Assembly (NCBI GenBank): GCA_002433465.1 | Contig: DJIE01000180.1 | Span: forward strand, 10,894 to 27,446 | Source of the DNA: Salinisphaera sp. UBA6602 | GTDB taxonomy: Bacteria > Pseudomonadota > Gammaproteobacteria > Nevskiales > Salinisphaeraceae | DNA length: 16,553 nucleotides | Reading direction: 5' to 3' | Shown here: positions 6,605 to 14,939 of the stretch, in pieces | How the letters are laid out: the number at the start of each line of letters is the position of its first letter | How positions within the stretch are numbered: position 1 is the first letter of the stretch | Program-made: the position numbers and the translations under genes | The notes under the pieces: model-generated | What the model was told of the DNA's origin: nothing | Database searches by the model: none | The model's input: only the letters and a program-made list of their open reading frames with translations

Positions 6605-7582
6605 ATGGAAGAAGAAGCGCTCTATAGAAGAAGGCTGGATCTGGCGCTGGAATGTAGCGGGCTCGACCTGTGGGAGAACGACCTGCTCACCGGCGAAGTC
6701 ATCTTCGGGTTGGACCGGGTCTTTTCCGACCTGGGCTACGACAAGAGCGAAGCGGCAGGCTATATCGACGACATATTCTCCTTGATGCACCCCGACGACA
6801 AACCGGCGGTGGAACAGGCCATCGCCGACCATCTCGCCGCGAAGACACAGCGCTACTACAGCGAATTCCGTATTCGAGCCAAGTCCGGCGCCTGGGTCTG
6901 GTATGCCAACTACGGCAAGATACTGGACCGCGAAGGCGAGAACCCGGGTCACCGCTTCTGTGGGGTGAGCTTCAACCTCGACATCAAGAAGCGCCAGGAA
7001 GAAGAGTTGCAGGCGCTCAACGCCAAACTGCGCGAGCAGAACGCGCTGCTCGAACGCATGAACGCAGAACTGCATGCCCTGGCCACCAGCGATTCGCTCA
7101 CCGGTCTTCGCAATCGTCGCTATCTGTTGAAAGCCGGCGAAGACGAGTTTCTGCGCGCACGTCGGCTCAGGCACGAGCTGGCGCTACTGCTCATCGATAT
7201 CGACTGGTTCAAACGCGTCAACGATACGCTGGGCCATGTCGCCGGCGACGAAGTCATTCGGGCGATCGCGCAGCGCTGCAGTGGGGGCACCCGCGCGCAT
7301 GTGGACACGGTGGGACGGATCGGCGGCGAAGAATTTGCCATTGTATTGCCCGCAGTAGGCCTGGACGAAGCACTGGAACTGGCCGATCGACTACGACTTG
7401 AAGTGGCCCGCCAGCCGGTGGCGGTAACCGGCGGGCACAGTATCCATGTAACCATCAGCACGGGCGTCGCGACCCTGGCGCCTGAATGCCAATCGTTTCA
7501 CGACCTGATGATCCTCTCCGATCGCGCCCTCTACCGTGCCAAGGATGCCGGACGCAACGCGGTCTGCGGCCCGGCGGCCTGA
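6605..7582 (+). CDS. Soluble PAS-GGDEF diguanylate cyclase
   Basis: A 325-residue cytoplasmic protein. It has an N-terminal PAS_3-type sensor domain (about 8-128, with MHPDDKPAV and the closing strand GVSFNLDIKKRQ), a heptad-rich linker helix (about 128-160, LNAKLREQNALLERMNAEL) that should dimerise the enzyme, and a GGDEF domain (160-322) with LLIDIDWFKRVND-x-x-GH-x-x-GD and the active loop GRIGGEEF (GGEEF at 240-244). It should convert GTP to cyclic-di-GMP in response to a signal read by the PAS domain; no haem or flavin signature is evident. The RxxD inhibitory motif is off by one (R-A-H-V-D) and is probably not functional. The 18-bp gap after the DUF917 stop suggests a shared transcript. 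It ends 17 bp from the convergent AEC transporter gene. Confidence 0.93.
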   Translation: MEEEALYRRRLDLALECSGLDLWENDLLTGEVIFGLDRVFSDLGYDKSEAAGYIDDIFSLMHPDDKPAVEQAIADHLAAKTQRYYSEFRIRAKSGAWVWYANYGKILDREGENPGHRFCGVSFNLDIKKRQEEELQALNAKLREQNALLERMNAELHALATSDSLTGLRNRRYLLKAGEDEFLRARRLRHELALLLIDIDWFKRVNDTLGHVAGDEVIRAIAQRCSGGTRAHVDTVGRIGGEEFAIVLPAVGLDEALELADRLRLEVARQPVAVTGGHSIHVTISTGVATLAPECQSFHDLMILSDRALYRAKDAGRNAVCGPAA

Positions 7583-7599
7583 CCGACGCCCCGCTAGGG

Positions 7600-8514
7600 T
7601 CAGCCCGCCAGCAGCAGCCACAGCGGTAACGTCAACATCGCGAGGGCTGTCTGCAGCGTAATCACGGCCGCCATGAGTTCACCGTCGCCGCCCAACTGGC
7701 GGGCCAGAATATAGGCGGACGTCGCCGTCGATACGCCGGTGAACAACAAAACCACGTCGCGGCTGACCGTATCGAGCCCCATCGCCCAGGCCAGCGTCAT
7801 GGCAAGCGCTGGCACGAGTCCGAGCTTGACGGCGCTGGTAAGCCAGAGCGTGCGCCCGCCGTGTACGAGATAGCGCGGACGGAGCGCCACCCCGACGGCG
7901 ATCAGCCCAATCGGCAACGCCGGCCGCCCGACCAGTTCGAGCAGCGGCCCGCTCCAACCCGGCAGGCCGATATGCAGGGCATTGAGCGCGATGCCGACGA
8001 CGCACGCCAGGATCAGCGGGTTGCGCACCAGTTCAAGCAGGCTGCGAGCCAGGCTCCTGCGGCCCAATGTGCCCACGCCAATGAAACAGGCCACGCTCAA
8101 CAGATTGACCGTCGGCACGAGCAAGGCGATTACCACCGCTGCGCTCGCCATGCCGGCCTGGCCATGCAGAGCGCCGGCCCCGGCAACCGCAACATAGGTA
8201 TTGAAGCGCAGTGCGCCCTGGAACACCGAGGTGAAGGCAGCGTCGCCGCGCGCCAGATAGCGGCGCAAACACCACAGGCCGATCGCTACCGCCAATATCG
8301 TGCCCAGACACACCAACGCCAGCCGGGCTATCGGCACATCGGCGACATCCGCCGTGGCCAGCGTATGAACCAGCAGAGCCGGAAAGAATACGTAGTAGAC
8401 CAGCCGCTCCGCACGCGGCCAGAAATCGCCGCCCGGATAGTTGAGGCGCCCCAGTACGGCACCGAATAAAATCAGTGCAAACAAGGGCCCCAGTGCATTC
8501 TGAATCGCGAGCAT
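7600..8514 (-). CDS. AEC (auxin efflux carrier) family transporter
   Basis: A 304-residue protein with about ten membrane helices in two five-helix halves, the fold of the AEC family within the BART superfamily. Family hallmarks are ERLVYYVFFPALLVHTLA (36-53), GALRFNTYVAVAGA (100-113), LVRNPLILACVVGIALN (162-178) and STATSAYILARQLGGDGELMAA, with TATSAY at 263-268 and GGD at 275-277. Bacterial members export or exchange small carboxylates such as malate or malonate, or are uncharacterised; the substrate cannot be told from sequence. The ATG at 8514 begins right at the first helix, as usual. The gene lies between the ends of two c-di-GMP genes with no obvious functional partner. Confidence 0.93.
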   Translation of the reverse strand: MLAIQNALGPLFALILFGAVLGRLNYPGGDFWPRAERLVYYVFFPALLVHTLATADVADVPIARLALVCLGTILAVAIGLWCLRRYLARGDAAFTSVFQGALRFNTYVAVAGAGALHGQAGMASAAVVIALLVPTVNLLSVACFIGVGTLGRRSLARSLLELVRNPLILACVVGIALNALHIGLPGWSGPLLELVGRPALPIGLIAVGVALRPRYLVHGGRTLWLTSAVKLGLVPALAMTLAWAMGLDTVSRDVVLLFTGVSTATSAYILARQLGGDGELMAAVITLQTALAMLTLPLWLLLAG

Positions 8515-8531
8515 CGCGTCTAGCCTAATTC

Positions 8532-8567
8532 AAAAAAGGCTCACGGCGGCATAGCTGATCGGCCGCC
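8532..8567 (-). terminator. Candidate terminator of the CBS-PAS-GGDEF-EAL gene
   Basis: On the minus strand GGCGGC (8567-8562) pairs with GCCGCC (8550-8545) across an 11-base loop; seven bases later comes a run of six T (8537-8532). It lies about 65 bases past the EAL gene stop and just before the AEC transporter start. The gap between stem and T run is longer than in classic Rho-independent terminators, so it may be weak or partial. Confidence 0.35.
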
Positions 8568-8631
8568 TGCTGCCTGCCCGCGGTTGTGGCCAGCGGATCG
8601 CCATCCGCCCCCGCGCGTGCGCCAGCCAGGT

Positions 8632-11127
8632 TTATGCCGAGCCCAGCCACTCGCGGGCGAACACGTCGGCGGCAACCGGCATGCCCAGATGAAACCCCTG
8701 CACGCAGTGCACGGGGTACTGCTTCAGTGCGGCCAGCTGCGAGGCCTGCTCGACCCCTTCGGCCACCACCTTGAGACCCAGCTCGTGGGCCAGGCCGCTG
8801 ACCGCCGCCACGATCGCCCGACTGCCGTGGGCGGTCTGCATGCGGGCCACGAAGCTGCGATCGATTTTAAGGGTGGTGACCGGCAGGTCCTGCAGGTAGC
8901 GCAGTGATGAATAGCCGGTGCCGAAATCGTCGATCGCCACGCCACAGCCGAGTTCACGCAGGGACTGAAGTATATGGGTTGCCTGCTGGCTTTCATCCAG
9001 CAGCGTGCTCTCGGTGAGCTCGACGTCGATCAGGCCGGGCGGCAGCTCGTGCTCGGAGAAAATCGCGGCAAGGCGCGCCGGCAGGTCGTTCTGCCAGAAC
9101 TGCTTGGCCGACAGATTGACTGCTACCGGCACCACGGCCTGGCCCGCCGCGAGCCAGCGCTGCTGCTGTGCGGCCACCTTGCGGATCAGGCGCCGCCCGA
9201 GCGGCAGGATCAGGCCCGAGCGTTCGGCTACCGGTATGAAATCCGCCGGCGCGACGTGGCCAAAGCCGGGATGTTGCCAGCGCAGCAACGCCTCGGCCCC
9301 GCGCAGGGCGCCGCTGCGGGTATCGAAAATGGGCTGATAGTGCACGTCGAGCCCGGCGCCGGTTTCCGCGGTATCGCGCAGCGCGCTTTCCATCGCCAGG
9401 TGATGGTTTTCCTGCACATGGGTTTTCGAATTGAACAGCCGATAGGTATTGCGGCCTTCCTGTTTGGCCCGATACATGGCCGCATCGGCATTGCGCATCA
9501 GGTCGTCGATGGTCGCTGCATCATCGGGATAGAAACTGATCCCCAGGCTGCCGCCCACACGAAACTCGTGGCCGTCGATCTTGAACGGCTCGCTGATGGC
9601 CGCGATCAGCCGCCCGGCGATGTGGGTGGCCTCCGCCGGCTCGTCGAGATCGGGCAGCAGGGCAATGAATTCATCGCCGCCCAGGCGCGCGAGCGTGTCG
9701 TCCTCGCGCAGGCGTGCGCTCAGGCGCTGGGAGACCTGCAGCAGCAGCTCGTCGCCGATGGCATGGCCCAGCGAATCGTTGACCTGCTTGAAGTGGTCCA
9801 GGTCGATGAAGATCACTGCCAGACGCCGGCCGTTGCGATGGGCATGACGCATGGACAACGACAGACGGTCTTCGAGCAGGCGGCGATTGGGCAGGCGCGT
9901 CAACGCATCGTAGTAGGCCAGCCGCCGGACCTGTTCTTCGTTTTCCCGAATATGGGTGATGTCGCTGAACAAGGCCGCATAGTTAGTGGTTTCGCCGGCC
10001 TCGTCGCGAATCGCGGTCACGGTGAGCAGTTCCAGGTACAGCTGGCCGTTCTTGCGCCGGTTCCATATTTCGCCGCGCCAGTAGCCGTTGCTCTTGAGCG
10101 AATGCCACATGCGCGTGTAGAAATCCGCCTCGTGGCGACCGGAAGACAGCAGCGCGGGCGTACGTCCGATCACCTCTTCCGGTCGATAGCCGGTCATATG
10201 GGTAAAGGCGGGATTGACGAACTCGATATGGGTCTGCGCATCGGTGATGATAATGCCTTCGAGCGAGGCATCGATGACCCGCTCGGCCAGCTCCAGATTG
10301 AAGCGCGATTGCGACAGCGCCTGATCGCGCTGGGCGAGTGCCTGGCGCAGGTCTTCGATATAGAACTGCTCGTTGCCGTCCAGCATCTCGCGAAAACCGA
10401 GCAGGCCGACGACCTGCTCGCTTTCATCAATGACCGCCAGATGCCGTACCCGGTTCGCGATCAGCTGATCGCGGGCATGAATCAGCGTATCGCCCGGCGC
10501 CACGCTCAACAGCGGTCGGGTGGCCAGTTCGCCCACGCTCACCTGCCCCGGATGTGCGGCCACGAACCGCACGAGATCGCGCTCGGTGATGATGCCCAGA
10601 GCCTGCCCGGGCTGCGTGATCACCGCAGCATCGGTGTGGGTAAAGCGCATGCGCGAGGCGAGCTCGCCGAGGGTCAGCGTACCCGGCAACACCAGCGGCG
10701 TTTTGCACATGGCATGCCGCACCTCGCGCAGCCGCAGGTAGCTCTCCAGCCCCTGATTGAGCACGGCATCGCTTCGCGAAAGAATGCCCAGCGGCGCCTG
10801 GGCCTCATCCACCACCAGAAAATGATGCCGGTTTTCGGCAGCGAAACGCATCGCCGCCTCGCCAAGCGAGGCGTCGGCGGCAATCGTGGCGATGGATTCG
10901 ATCATCAGGTCGCCGATCGGCTGGCGTAGCGCGCCGGGGTCGGCGAAATCCAGGTAAAGGCAGTCGTGCTCGGTCCATATGCCCACCGGCTCGTCGTTTT
11001 CCATTACCAGCATCGAGCTGCAGCGGCGTTCGGCCATGCGTGCTGCGGCCACGTCCAGCGGCGTATGCCGATCGCAGCTGAGCAGACCCGTCTGCATGAT
11101 GCGTTCTACGGGCAAGTCTTGGTTCAT
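8632..11127 (-). CDS. CBS(x4)-PAS-GGDEF-EAL cyclic-di-GMP signalling protein
   Basis: An 831-residue soluble protein. Four CBS repeats form two Bateman modules (about 5-125 and 137-252), likely binding an adenine nucleotide. A coiled linker (253-280) leads to a PAS domain (about 280-395, NPAFTHMTGY), a GGDEF domain (about 400-565) with IDLDHFKQVND and intact LGGDEF (GGDEF 483-487), and an EAL domain (about 590-831). The GGDEF has the inhibitory motif RxxD (R474-D477). The EAL domain retains EALLRW (612-617), NLSAKQF (Asn671), ELTES (Glu703), DDFGTGYSSL (Asp733, Asp734), LKID (Lys754), VAEGVE (Glu790) and Gln810, so phosphodiesterase activity is expected. A GTG at 11256 would add 43 residues without conservation; the ATG at 11127 is preferred because it begins the first CBS repeat. 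The DUF2252 gene lies 243 bp upstream on the same strand. Confidence 0.95.
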   Translation of the reverse strand: MNQDLPVERIMQTGLLSCDRHTPLDVAAARMAERRCSSMLVMENDEPVGIWTEHDCLYLDFADPGALRQPIGDLMIESIATIAADASLGEAAMRFAAENRHHFLVVDEAQAPLGILSRSDAVLNQGLESYLRLREVRHAMCKTPLVLPGTLTLGELASRMRFTHTDAAVITQPGQALGIITERDLVRFVAAHPGQVSVGELATRPLLSVAPGDTLIHARDQLIANRVRHLAVIDESEQVVGLLGFREMLDGNEQFYIEDLRQALAQRDQALSQSRFNLELAERVIDASLEGIIITDAQTHIEFVNPAFTHMTGYRPEEVIGRTPALLSSGRHEADFYTRMWHSLKSNGYWRGEIWNRRKNGQLYLELLTVTAIRDEAGETTNYAALFSDITHIRENEEQVRRLAYYDALTRLPNRRLLEDRLSLSMRHAHRNGRRLAVIFIDLDHFKQVNDSLGHAIGDELLLQVSQRLSARLREDDTLARLGGDEFIALLPDLDEPAEATHIAGRLIAAISEPFKIDGHEFRVGGSLGISFYPDDAATIDDLMRNADAAMYRAKQEGRNTYRLFNSKTHVQENHHLAMESALRDTAETGAGLDVHYQPIFDTRSGALRGAEALLRWQHPGFGHVAPADFIPVAERSGLILPLGRRLIRKVAAQQQRWLAAGQAVVPVAVNLSAKQFWQNDLPARLAAIFSEHELPPGLIDVELTESTLLDESQQATHILQSLRELGCGVAIDDFGTGYSSLRYLQDLPVTTLKIDRSFVARMQTAHGSRAIVAAVSGLAHELGLKVVAEGVEQASQLAALKQYPVHCVQGFHLGMPVAADVFAREWLGSA

Positions 11128-11370
11128 TGGCTGGAACAGGTTGCGGCACGACAGATGACGGATCGCAGGCGGCTGCCCGAATCCTTCGGCGCAAGCGTTG
11201 CGGGGCCGATCGGGCGCCCCGCACACTGGAGCGCTTGAGTCCGGGCCGACGAACACGCTGCGCGAGCCGCCATTATCGCCCGACGCGCCTACGTTTGCAT
11301 GCGCTGCATCAATCGCCAGACCGGCACGCTGCGGCCTGCCAACCAGCCCGGGGCCGCCGCGGTATCGCGA

Positions 11371-12864
11371 TCAACGGTGCACGATGTCCAGCTGTTCGAA
11401 CGCCCCGCGGGCATGATCTTCGCGGAACATCGCATGATCACGGCGTACCCGATCCGCGGCTTCCATGGCGAACTCCACCATATCGGCGACGAACAGCTCG
11501 GGCGGGCCGATCGCGTTGACGATGGCCGGCTCGATGTCGTAATCGATCTTGCCGGACTCGTCGGACAGCGCGTGCACACGGGCCAGCATACGGCCACAGA
11601 TCTCGGCGTACGCCTTCCACTGACTCTTGGAGAGATCGTCGAGATCGATATCGTCGCGAAACGGGGCGCGCTCGCGGGACATATAGCTCAATCCGTCGAA
11701 TTCGATATGACCGTAGAACACGTCGCCGCGTACCAGTTGCACGGTCTGGGCATGGCTGACGCGCTCGGCGCGCTCGTCCATTTCGTAGGCCGAGGGCGGC
11801 ACCAGGCCCGCCAGCGCTGAGCGACGTGCCTGCTTGTATTCGATGATCAGGTCATCGGTGCCGTCGGCCTGCGGGCCTTCGATGAGCACGTAATAGCGGT
11901 TGAGACCGAGCGATGCCGTGCCCTGCCCGCGCCGGATCGCCACGTCCTTGACCCGCATGCCTCTCGCCCGCTCGGGCACGGCGATGTCGTTGTTCTTGAC
12001 CAGACGATCGGTGATCTTCTGAAACTCTTTGCGCCGCGACGAGATCGGCACCAGCTCCTCGGTGGAGCGAAAGCCACGCTTCGTCTCGTCGAGATAATCA
12101 TCGACCAACCACTCGGCACGTTCTTCGTGGGCCTCCTTGAACAGCTTGCGAATGAGTTTGGGCGCGTTGTCGAAACGCATCTCCTCGTTCTGTTCGGTGC
12201 CCTCGCGCGCCAGGCGCTGCATGTCTTCGATATAACCCTTGACGAAGCGACGCACGATCTTGATCTGCTGCTTGCGCTCGAGCTCGCCCTCCGCCTCGGC
12301 GGCAATCATGAAGCCGACCGCGCCGCGTTTGATGTCCCAGGTGAACGGGGCGTAATAGGCCTCGTCGAAATCGTTGACCGAAAAGATCGGCACGTTGTTC
12401 GCATTCGGCATCACGCCGAAGTTTTCCGGATGCACGTCGCCCAGGGTGAGCACGGTGGGCATCCAGGCGTCCTCGCCGGCCATGTCGCGATAGAACAGCA
12501 GGGCCGTACCGCGAAAGAACGAATACAGCGAATCCGACAGTTCGTCGAACTTGATCGCGGCATCCTCGGAGGAATCGGCGATACGTGTCTCGTGGTCCTC
12601 GCGCAGGCACTGGCGCACGTGACGGCGCCGATCGTGACCGCTGAGAATACGCGGGCGCAGTACGAACTCGCCGGCCGCCACCGACTCGGCCAGGCGCCGG
12701 AACGCATCGAAGCGGGTCGCCACGACCGGCCGCGCGTCTTCGAAGGATTCGCGCTCCAGCGCAGCCGCCAGCTCTGCCTTGCTCATCGAGGATCGCCCGT
12801 CGATGCCCTGCTGCTGTGCCTGCTCGTAGAGCGCCTTGCGCGTTTGCTCCGGTTCTTGCGTCAT
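11371..12864 (-). CDS. DUF2252 family protein with Rho-N/SAP-like N-terminus
   Basis: A 497-residue soluble protein of the DUF2252 family, which resembles aminoglycoside-phosphotransferase/kinase-like folds; no substrate is established. Landmarks are FFRGTALLFYRDMA (116-129), LGDVHPENFG (141-150), VNDFDEAYYAPFTWDIKR (163-180), a basic segment with RGQGTASLGLNRYYVLIEG, and the C-terminal RRDHAMFREDH. GDVHPENFG and NDFD resemble the catalytic HxDxxxxN and DFD loops of that fold. The first 40 residues, TRKALYEQAQQQGIDGRS and MSKAELAAAL, look like a small helix-extended Rho-N or SAP-like nucleic-acid-binding motif. The ATG at 12864 is chosen because GAGG lies seven bases before it and the motif follows; the frame is open to 12912. 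It is divergent from the DUF2231/dehydrogenase pair. Confidence 0.92.
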   Translation of the reverse strand: MTQEPEQTRKALYEQAQQQGIDGRSSMSKAELAAALERESFEDARPVVATRFDAFRRLAESVAAGEFVLRPRILSGHDRRRHVRQCLREDHETRIADSSEDAAIKFDELSDSLYSFFRGTALLFYRDMAGEDAWMPTVLTLGDVHPENFGVMPNANNVPIFSVNDFDEAYYAPFTWDIKRGAVGFMIAAEAEGELERKQQIKIVRRFVKGYIEDMQRLAREGTEQNEEMRFDNAPKLIRKLFKEAHEERAEWLVDDYLDETKRGFRSTEELVPISSRRKEFQKITDRLVKNNDIAVPERARGMRVKDVAIRRGQGTASLGLNRYYVLIEGPQADGTDDLIIEYKQARRSALAGLVPPSAYEMDERAERVSHAQTVQLVRGDVFYGHIEFDGLSYMSRERAPFRDDIDLDDLSKSQWKAYAEICGRMLARVHALSDESGKIDYDIEPAIVNAIGPPELFVADMVEFAMEAADRVRRDHAMFREDHARGAFEQLDIVHR

Positions 12865-13156
12865 GCCTGCCTCGTCCCTTGGGGTTCGCCCCGATATGGA
12901 TACCTGTCGCAAACCTCAGCATGCCCGACTCACCGTGCAGGCGCATGCACGCCACGCTTTAAACCCTCGCGGGCGCACCACGGCGACGTTTTGACAGCCT
13001 CGATTACTCTGGCTGACTTGCACCACAGCGCATGCAAAATCAGCGATTCTTTTCGAAATCTTCGTAATCGGCGGTTGCGACCACTACACTGACGGTAACA
13101 ACCATTGCATTGGCGACCGCACCCGTCGGCCGCCCCATGTATCACCGGAGTCTGTT
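12865..13156. other. Divergent control region between DUF2252 and DUF2231 genes
   Basis: About 290 bases without a credible gene. A perfect -35 hexamer TTGACA lies at 12991-12996 on the plus strand, but the sequence 16-18 bases later is a poor -10. TACACT at 13084-13089 could be a -10 but lacks a good -35. AT content rises at about 13040-13075. The plus-strand genes begin at the TTG at 13157. No operator-like repeat was recognised. Confidence 0.4.
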
Positions 13157-13159
13157 TTG
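13146..13159 (+). promoter_or_regulatory. Ribosome binding site deciding a TTG start
   Basis: CGGAG (13146-13150) lies six bases before a TTG (13157-13159). Conserved residues of the DUF2231 protein begin within 15 codons of it and no ATG or GTG is better placed, so translation most likely starts at this rare codon. Confidence 0.6.
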
Positions 13160-13576
13160 AACGCCACCTCAACCCGACCGTCGACGGCTGGGATTCACCC
13201 GCTGCACGGCCTGCTGCTATCCGGCAGCTTTCCGCTGTTTCTCGGCGCGGCACTCAGCGATTACGCCTATGCCACGTCCTATCTCGTGCAGTGGAGCACC
13301 TTCGCCTCCTGGCTGATCGCGGGCGCGCTCGTGTTCACCGGTTTTGCCATGCTCTGTGGCTTGATCGGCCTGTTCCGCGCCAGCCATCGCGGGCCGTACA
13401 TCCTCTATTTCCTGCTACTGCTGGCGACCTGGGTGCTGGGTTTCGTCAACGCGCTGATTCATGCCCGCGACGTCTGGGCCATGATGCCAACCGGCTTCAT
13501 CCTGTCGATCGTCGTTGCCGTGCTGGCCTGTGCCGCAACGCTACTCGGTTTTGCCCGCCTCGGAGGCCGGTCATGA
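13157..13576 (+). CDS. DUF2231 family four-helix membrane protein
   Basis: A 139-residue inner-membrane protein with four predicted helices (about 17-36, 46-72, 80-101, 110-132). The opening IHPLHGLLLSGSFPLFLGAALSD, cited here as IHPLHG (13-18) and the following helix, is the DUF2231 hallmark (HPLH followed by a hydrophobic segment). His14, His17, His77 and His102 lie at helix edges, as would suit haem or quinone chemistry, but that is inference. It starts with TTG behind a good ribosome site and ends in an ATGA overlap with the sorbosone-dehydrogenase-like gene (stop 13574-13576, next ATG 13573), so the two are translationally coupled. The coupling suggests a membrane anchor or electron acceptor for that exported dehydrogenase. 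Confidence 0.82.
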   Translation: MNATSTRPSTAGIHPLHGLLLSGSFPLFLGAALSDYAYATSYLVQWSTFASWLIAGALVFTGFAMLCGLIGLFRASHRGPYILYFLLLLATWVLGFVNALIHARDVWAMMPTGFILSIVVAVLACAATLLGFARLGGRS

Positions 13577-14922
13577 ATACACGCCGCATTGTCTACGTCT
13601 GTGCCAGCGCCCTCGCGCTTACCCTGTTTACCGGCGCGGCCACGGCCGCGAATTCCGAGCAGCAGTTCGGCGCCAACCCGAACCTGCCCGAGCCGCAGCG
13701 CGGGCTGCTGCCCAACATGACGATTCCCGAGCCCGCCGAGTGGGGCGATACCAAACCCACCGTACCTGCCGGCTACACGATCACCGCCATCGCGACCGAC
13801 TTGAAGGTGCCGCGCCAGACGCTGGTGCTGCCCAACGGCGATATCCTGGTCGCCGAAGGCAAGGGCGGCAGCAAGGCGCCCAAGAAACGTCCCAAGGACT
13901 TCATTGCCGGCGTCATCAAATCGCGGGGCACGACCTCGGTAAAAAGCGGCGACCGGCTCACCCTGCTGCGCGATGCCGACGGCGACGGCAGCTACGAACA
14001 GCAGAACGTCTTCGCAGACAACCTCAACGCCCCCTACGGCCTGGCACTGATCGATAACAATCTGTACGTGGCCAATCAGGACGCGCTGGTGCGTTTCGAC
14101 TACCAGCCCGGCCAGACCGAAGCCAGCGGCGCGCCGGAAGTGGTCACGCCCCTGCCCGCCGAAATCAACCATCACTGGACCAAGGCGATGACCGCCAGCG
14201 CCGACGGCGAACATCTCTATGTCGGCATCGGCTCCAACAGCAATATCACCGAACGTGGCATGGAAGCCGAAGTCGACCGAGCCGAGATCTGGGAAATCGA
14301 CCCGGAAACCGGCGCCCATCGCGCCTATGCCACCGGCCTGCGCAACCCCACCGCCCTGACCATCCAGCCGGGCACCGACCAGCTCTGGGCCGTGGTCAAC
14401 GAACGTGACGAACTCGGCCCGAACCTGGTGCCGGACTATCTGACTACGGTTGAGGAAGGTGCGTTCTACGGCTGGCCCTACAGCTACTGGGGTCAGAACG
14501 TCGATCCGCGCGTACGTCCGAAAAACCCGGAGAAGGTGAAGGCGGCGATTGCGCCGGACTACAGCCTCGGCTCCCACCATGCCCCGCTGGGCGTGGCGTT
14601 CTCGAACGAACAGGTGGGCGGCGATTTCGCCAACGGCGTGTTCGTGGGCGAGCACGGCAGCTGGAACCGCGGCGATCCGGTCGGCTATCGGGTGGTGTTC
14701 ATTCCCTTCGAAAACGACGAACCCGCGGGCGACCCGGTCGATTTCGTCTCCGGCTTTCTAACCGACGACGGCAAGACCCGCGGCCGCCCGGTGGGCGTGA
14801 GCGTGACCCCCGACGGCGCGGTGATCGTGGCCGACGATCTCACCAACGCGGTCTGGCGCATCACCCGGGACGACGCCACGTCGCAGCCGGACAACGCCGA
14901 AGACGGCACGACCGGCGACTAA
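13573..14922 (+). CDS. Exported PQQ-type sorbosone/sugar dehydrogenase
   Basis: A 449-residue periplasmic protein with a Sec signal peptide (MNTRR, hydrophobic core 6-20, probable cut after GAATA at residue 25). The mature part is a six-bladed beta-propeller of the soluble aldose / L-sorbosone dehydrogenase group, which oxidises sugars or sugar aldehydes with pyrroloquinoline quinone. Landmarks are LVLPNGDILVAEG (84-96), the calcium-loop-like RDADGDGSYE (133-142), EINHHWTK with the probable catalytic His (197-204), TGLRNPTAL (254-262), VVNERDELGPN (274-284), GAFYGWPYSYWG (296-307), GEHGSWNR (359-366) and GRPVGVS. The acidic tail (about 433-449) is low complexity. The ATG at 13573 overlaps the DUF2231 stop and has GGAGG (13562-13566) before it. 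PQQ synthesis genes are not in this window. Confidence 0.9.
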   Translation: MNTRRIVYVCASALALTLFTGAATAANSEQQFGANPNLPEPQRGLLPNMTIPEPAEWGDTKPTVPAGYTITAIATDLKVPRQTLVLPNGDILVAEGKGGSKAPKKRPKDFIAGVIKSRGTTSVKSGDRLTLLRDADGDGSYEQQNVFADNLNAPYGLALIDNNLYVANQDALVRFDYQPGQTEASGAPEVVTPLPAEINHHWTKAMTASADGEHLYVGIGSNSNITERGMEAEVDRAEIWEIDPETGAHRAYATGLRNPTALTIQPGTDQLWAVVNERDELGPNLVPDYLTTVEEGAFYGWPYSYWGQNVDPRVRPKNPEKVKAAIAPDYSLGSHHAPLGVAFSNEQVGGDFANGVFVGEHGSWNRGDPVGYRVVFIPFENDEPAGDPVDFVSGFLTDDGKTRGRPVGVSVTPDGAVIVADDLTNAVWRITRDDATSQPDNAEDGTTGD

Positions 14923-14939
14923 TCACCTGCCCAAACGAT

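Noticed and set aside
8974..10929. A 651-codon plus-strand open frame
   Set aside because: It is wholly antisense to the CBS-PAS-GGDEF-EAL gene, whose domains are unmistakable. Long antisense frames are expected in GC-rich coding DNA, and the translation has no domain character.
13105..13572. An extended 605-residue form of the sugar dehydrogenase
   Set aside because: The extra 156 codons overlap the DUF2231 gene in another frame. The ATG at 13573 has GGAGG before it and starts a proper signal peptide.
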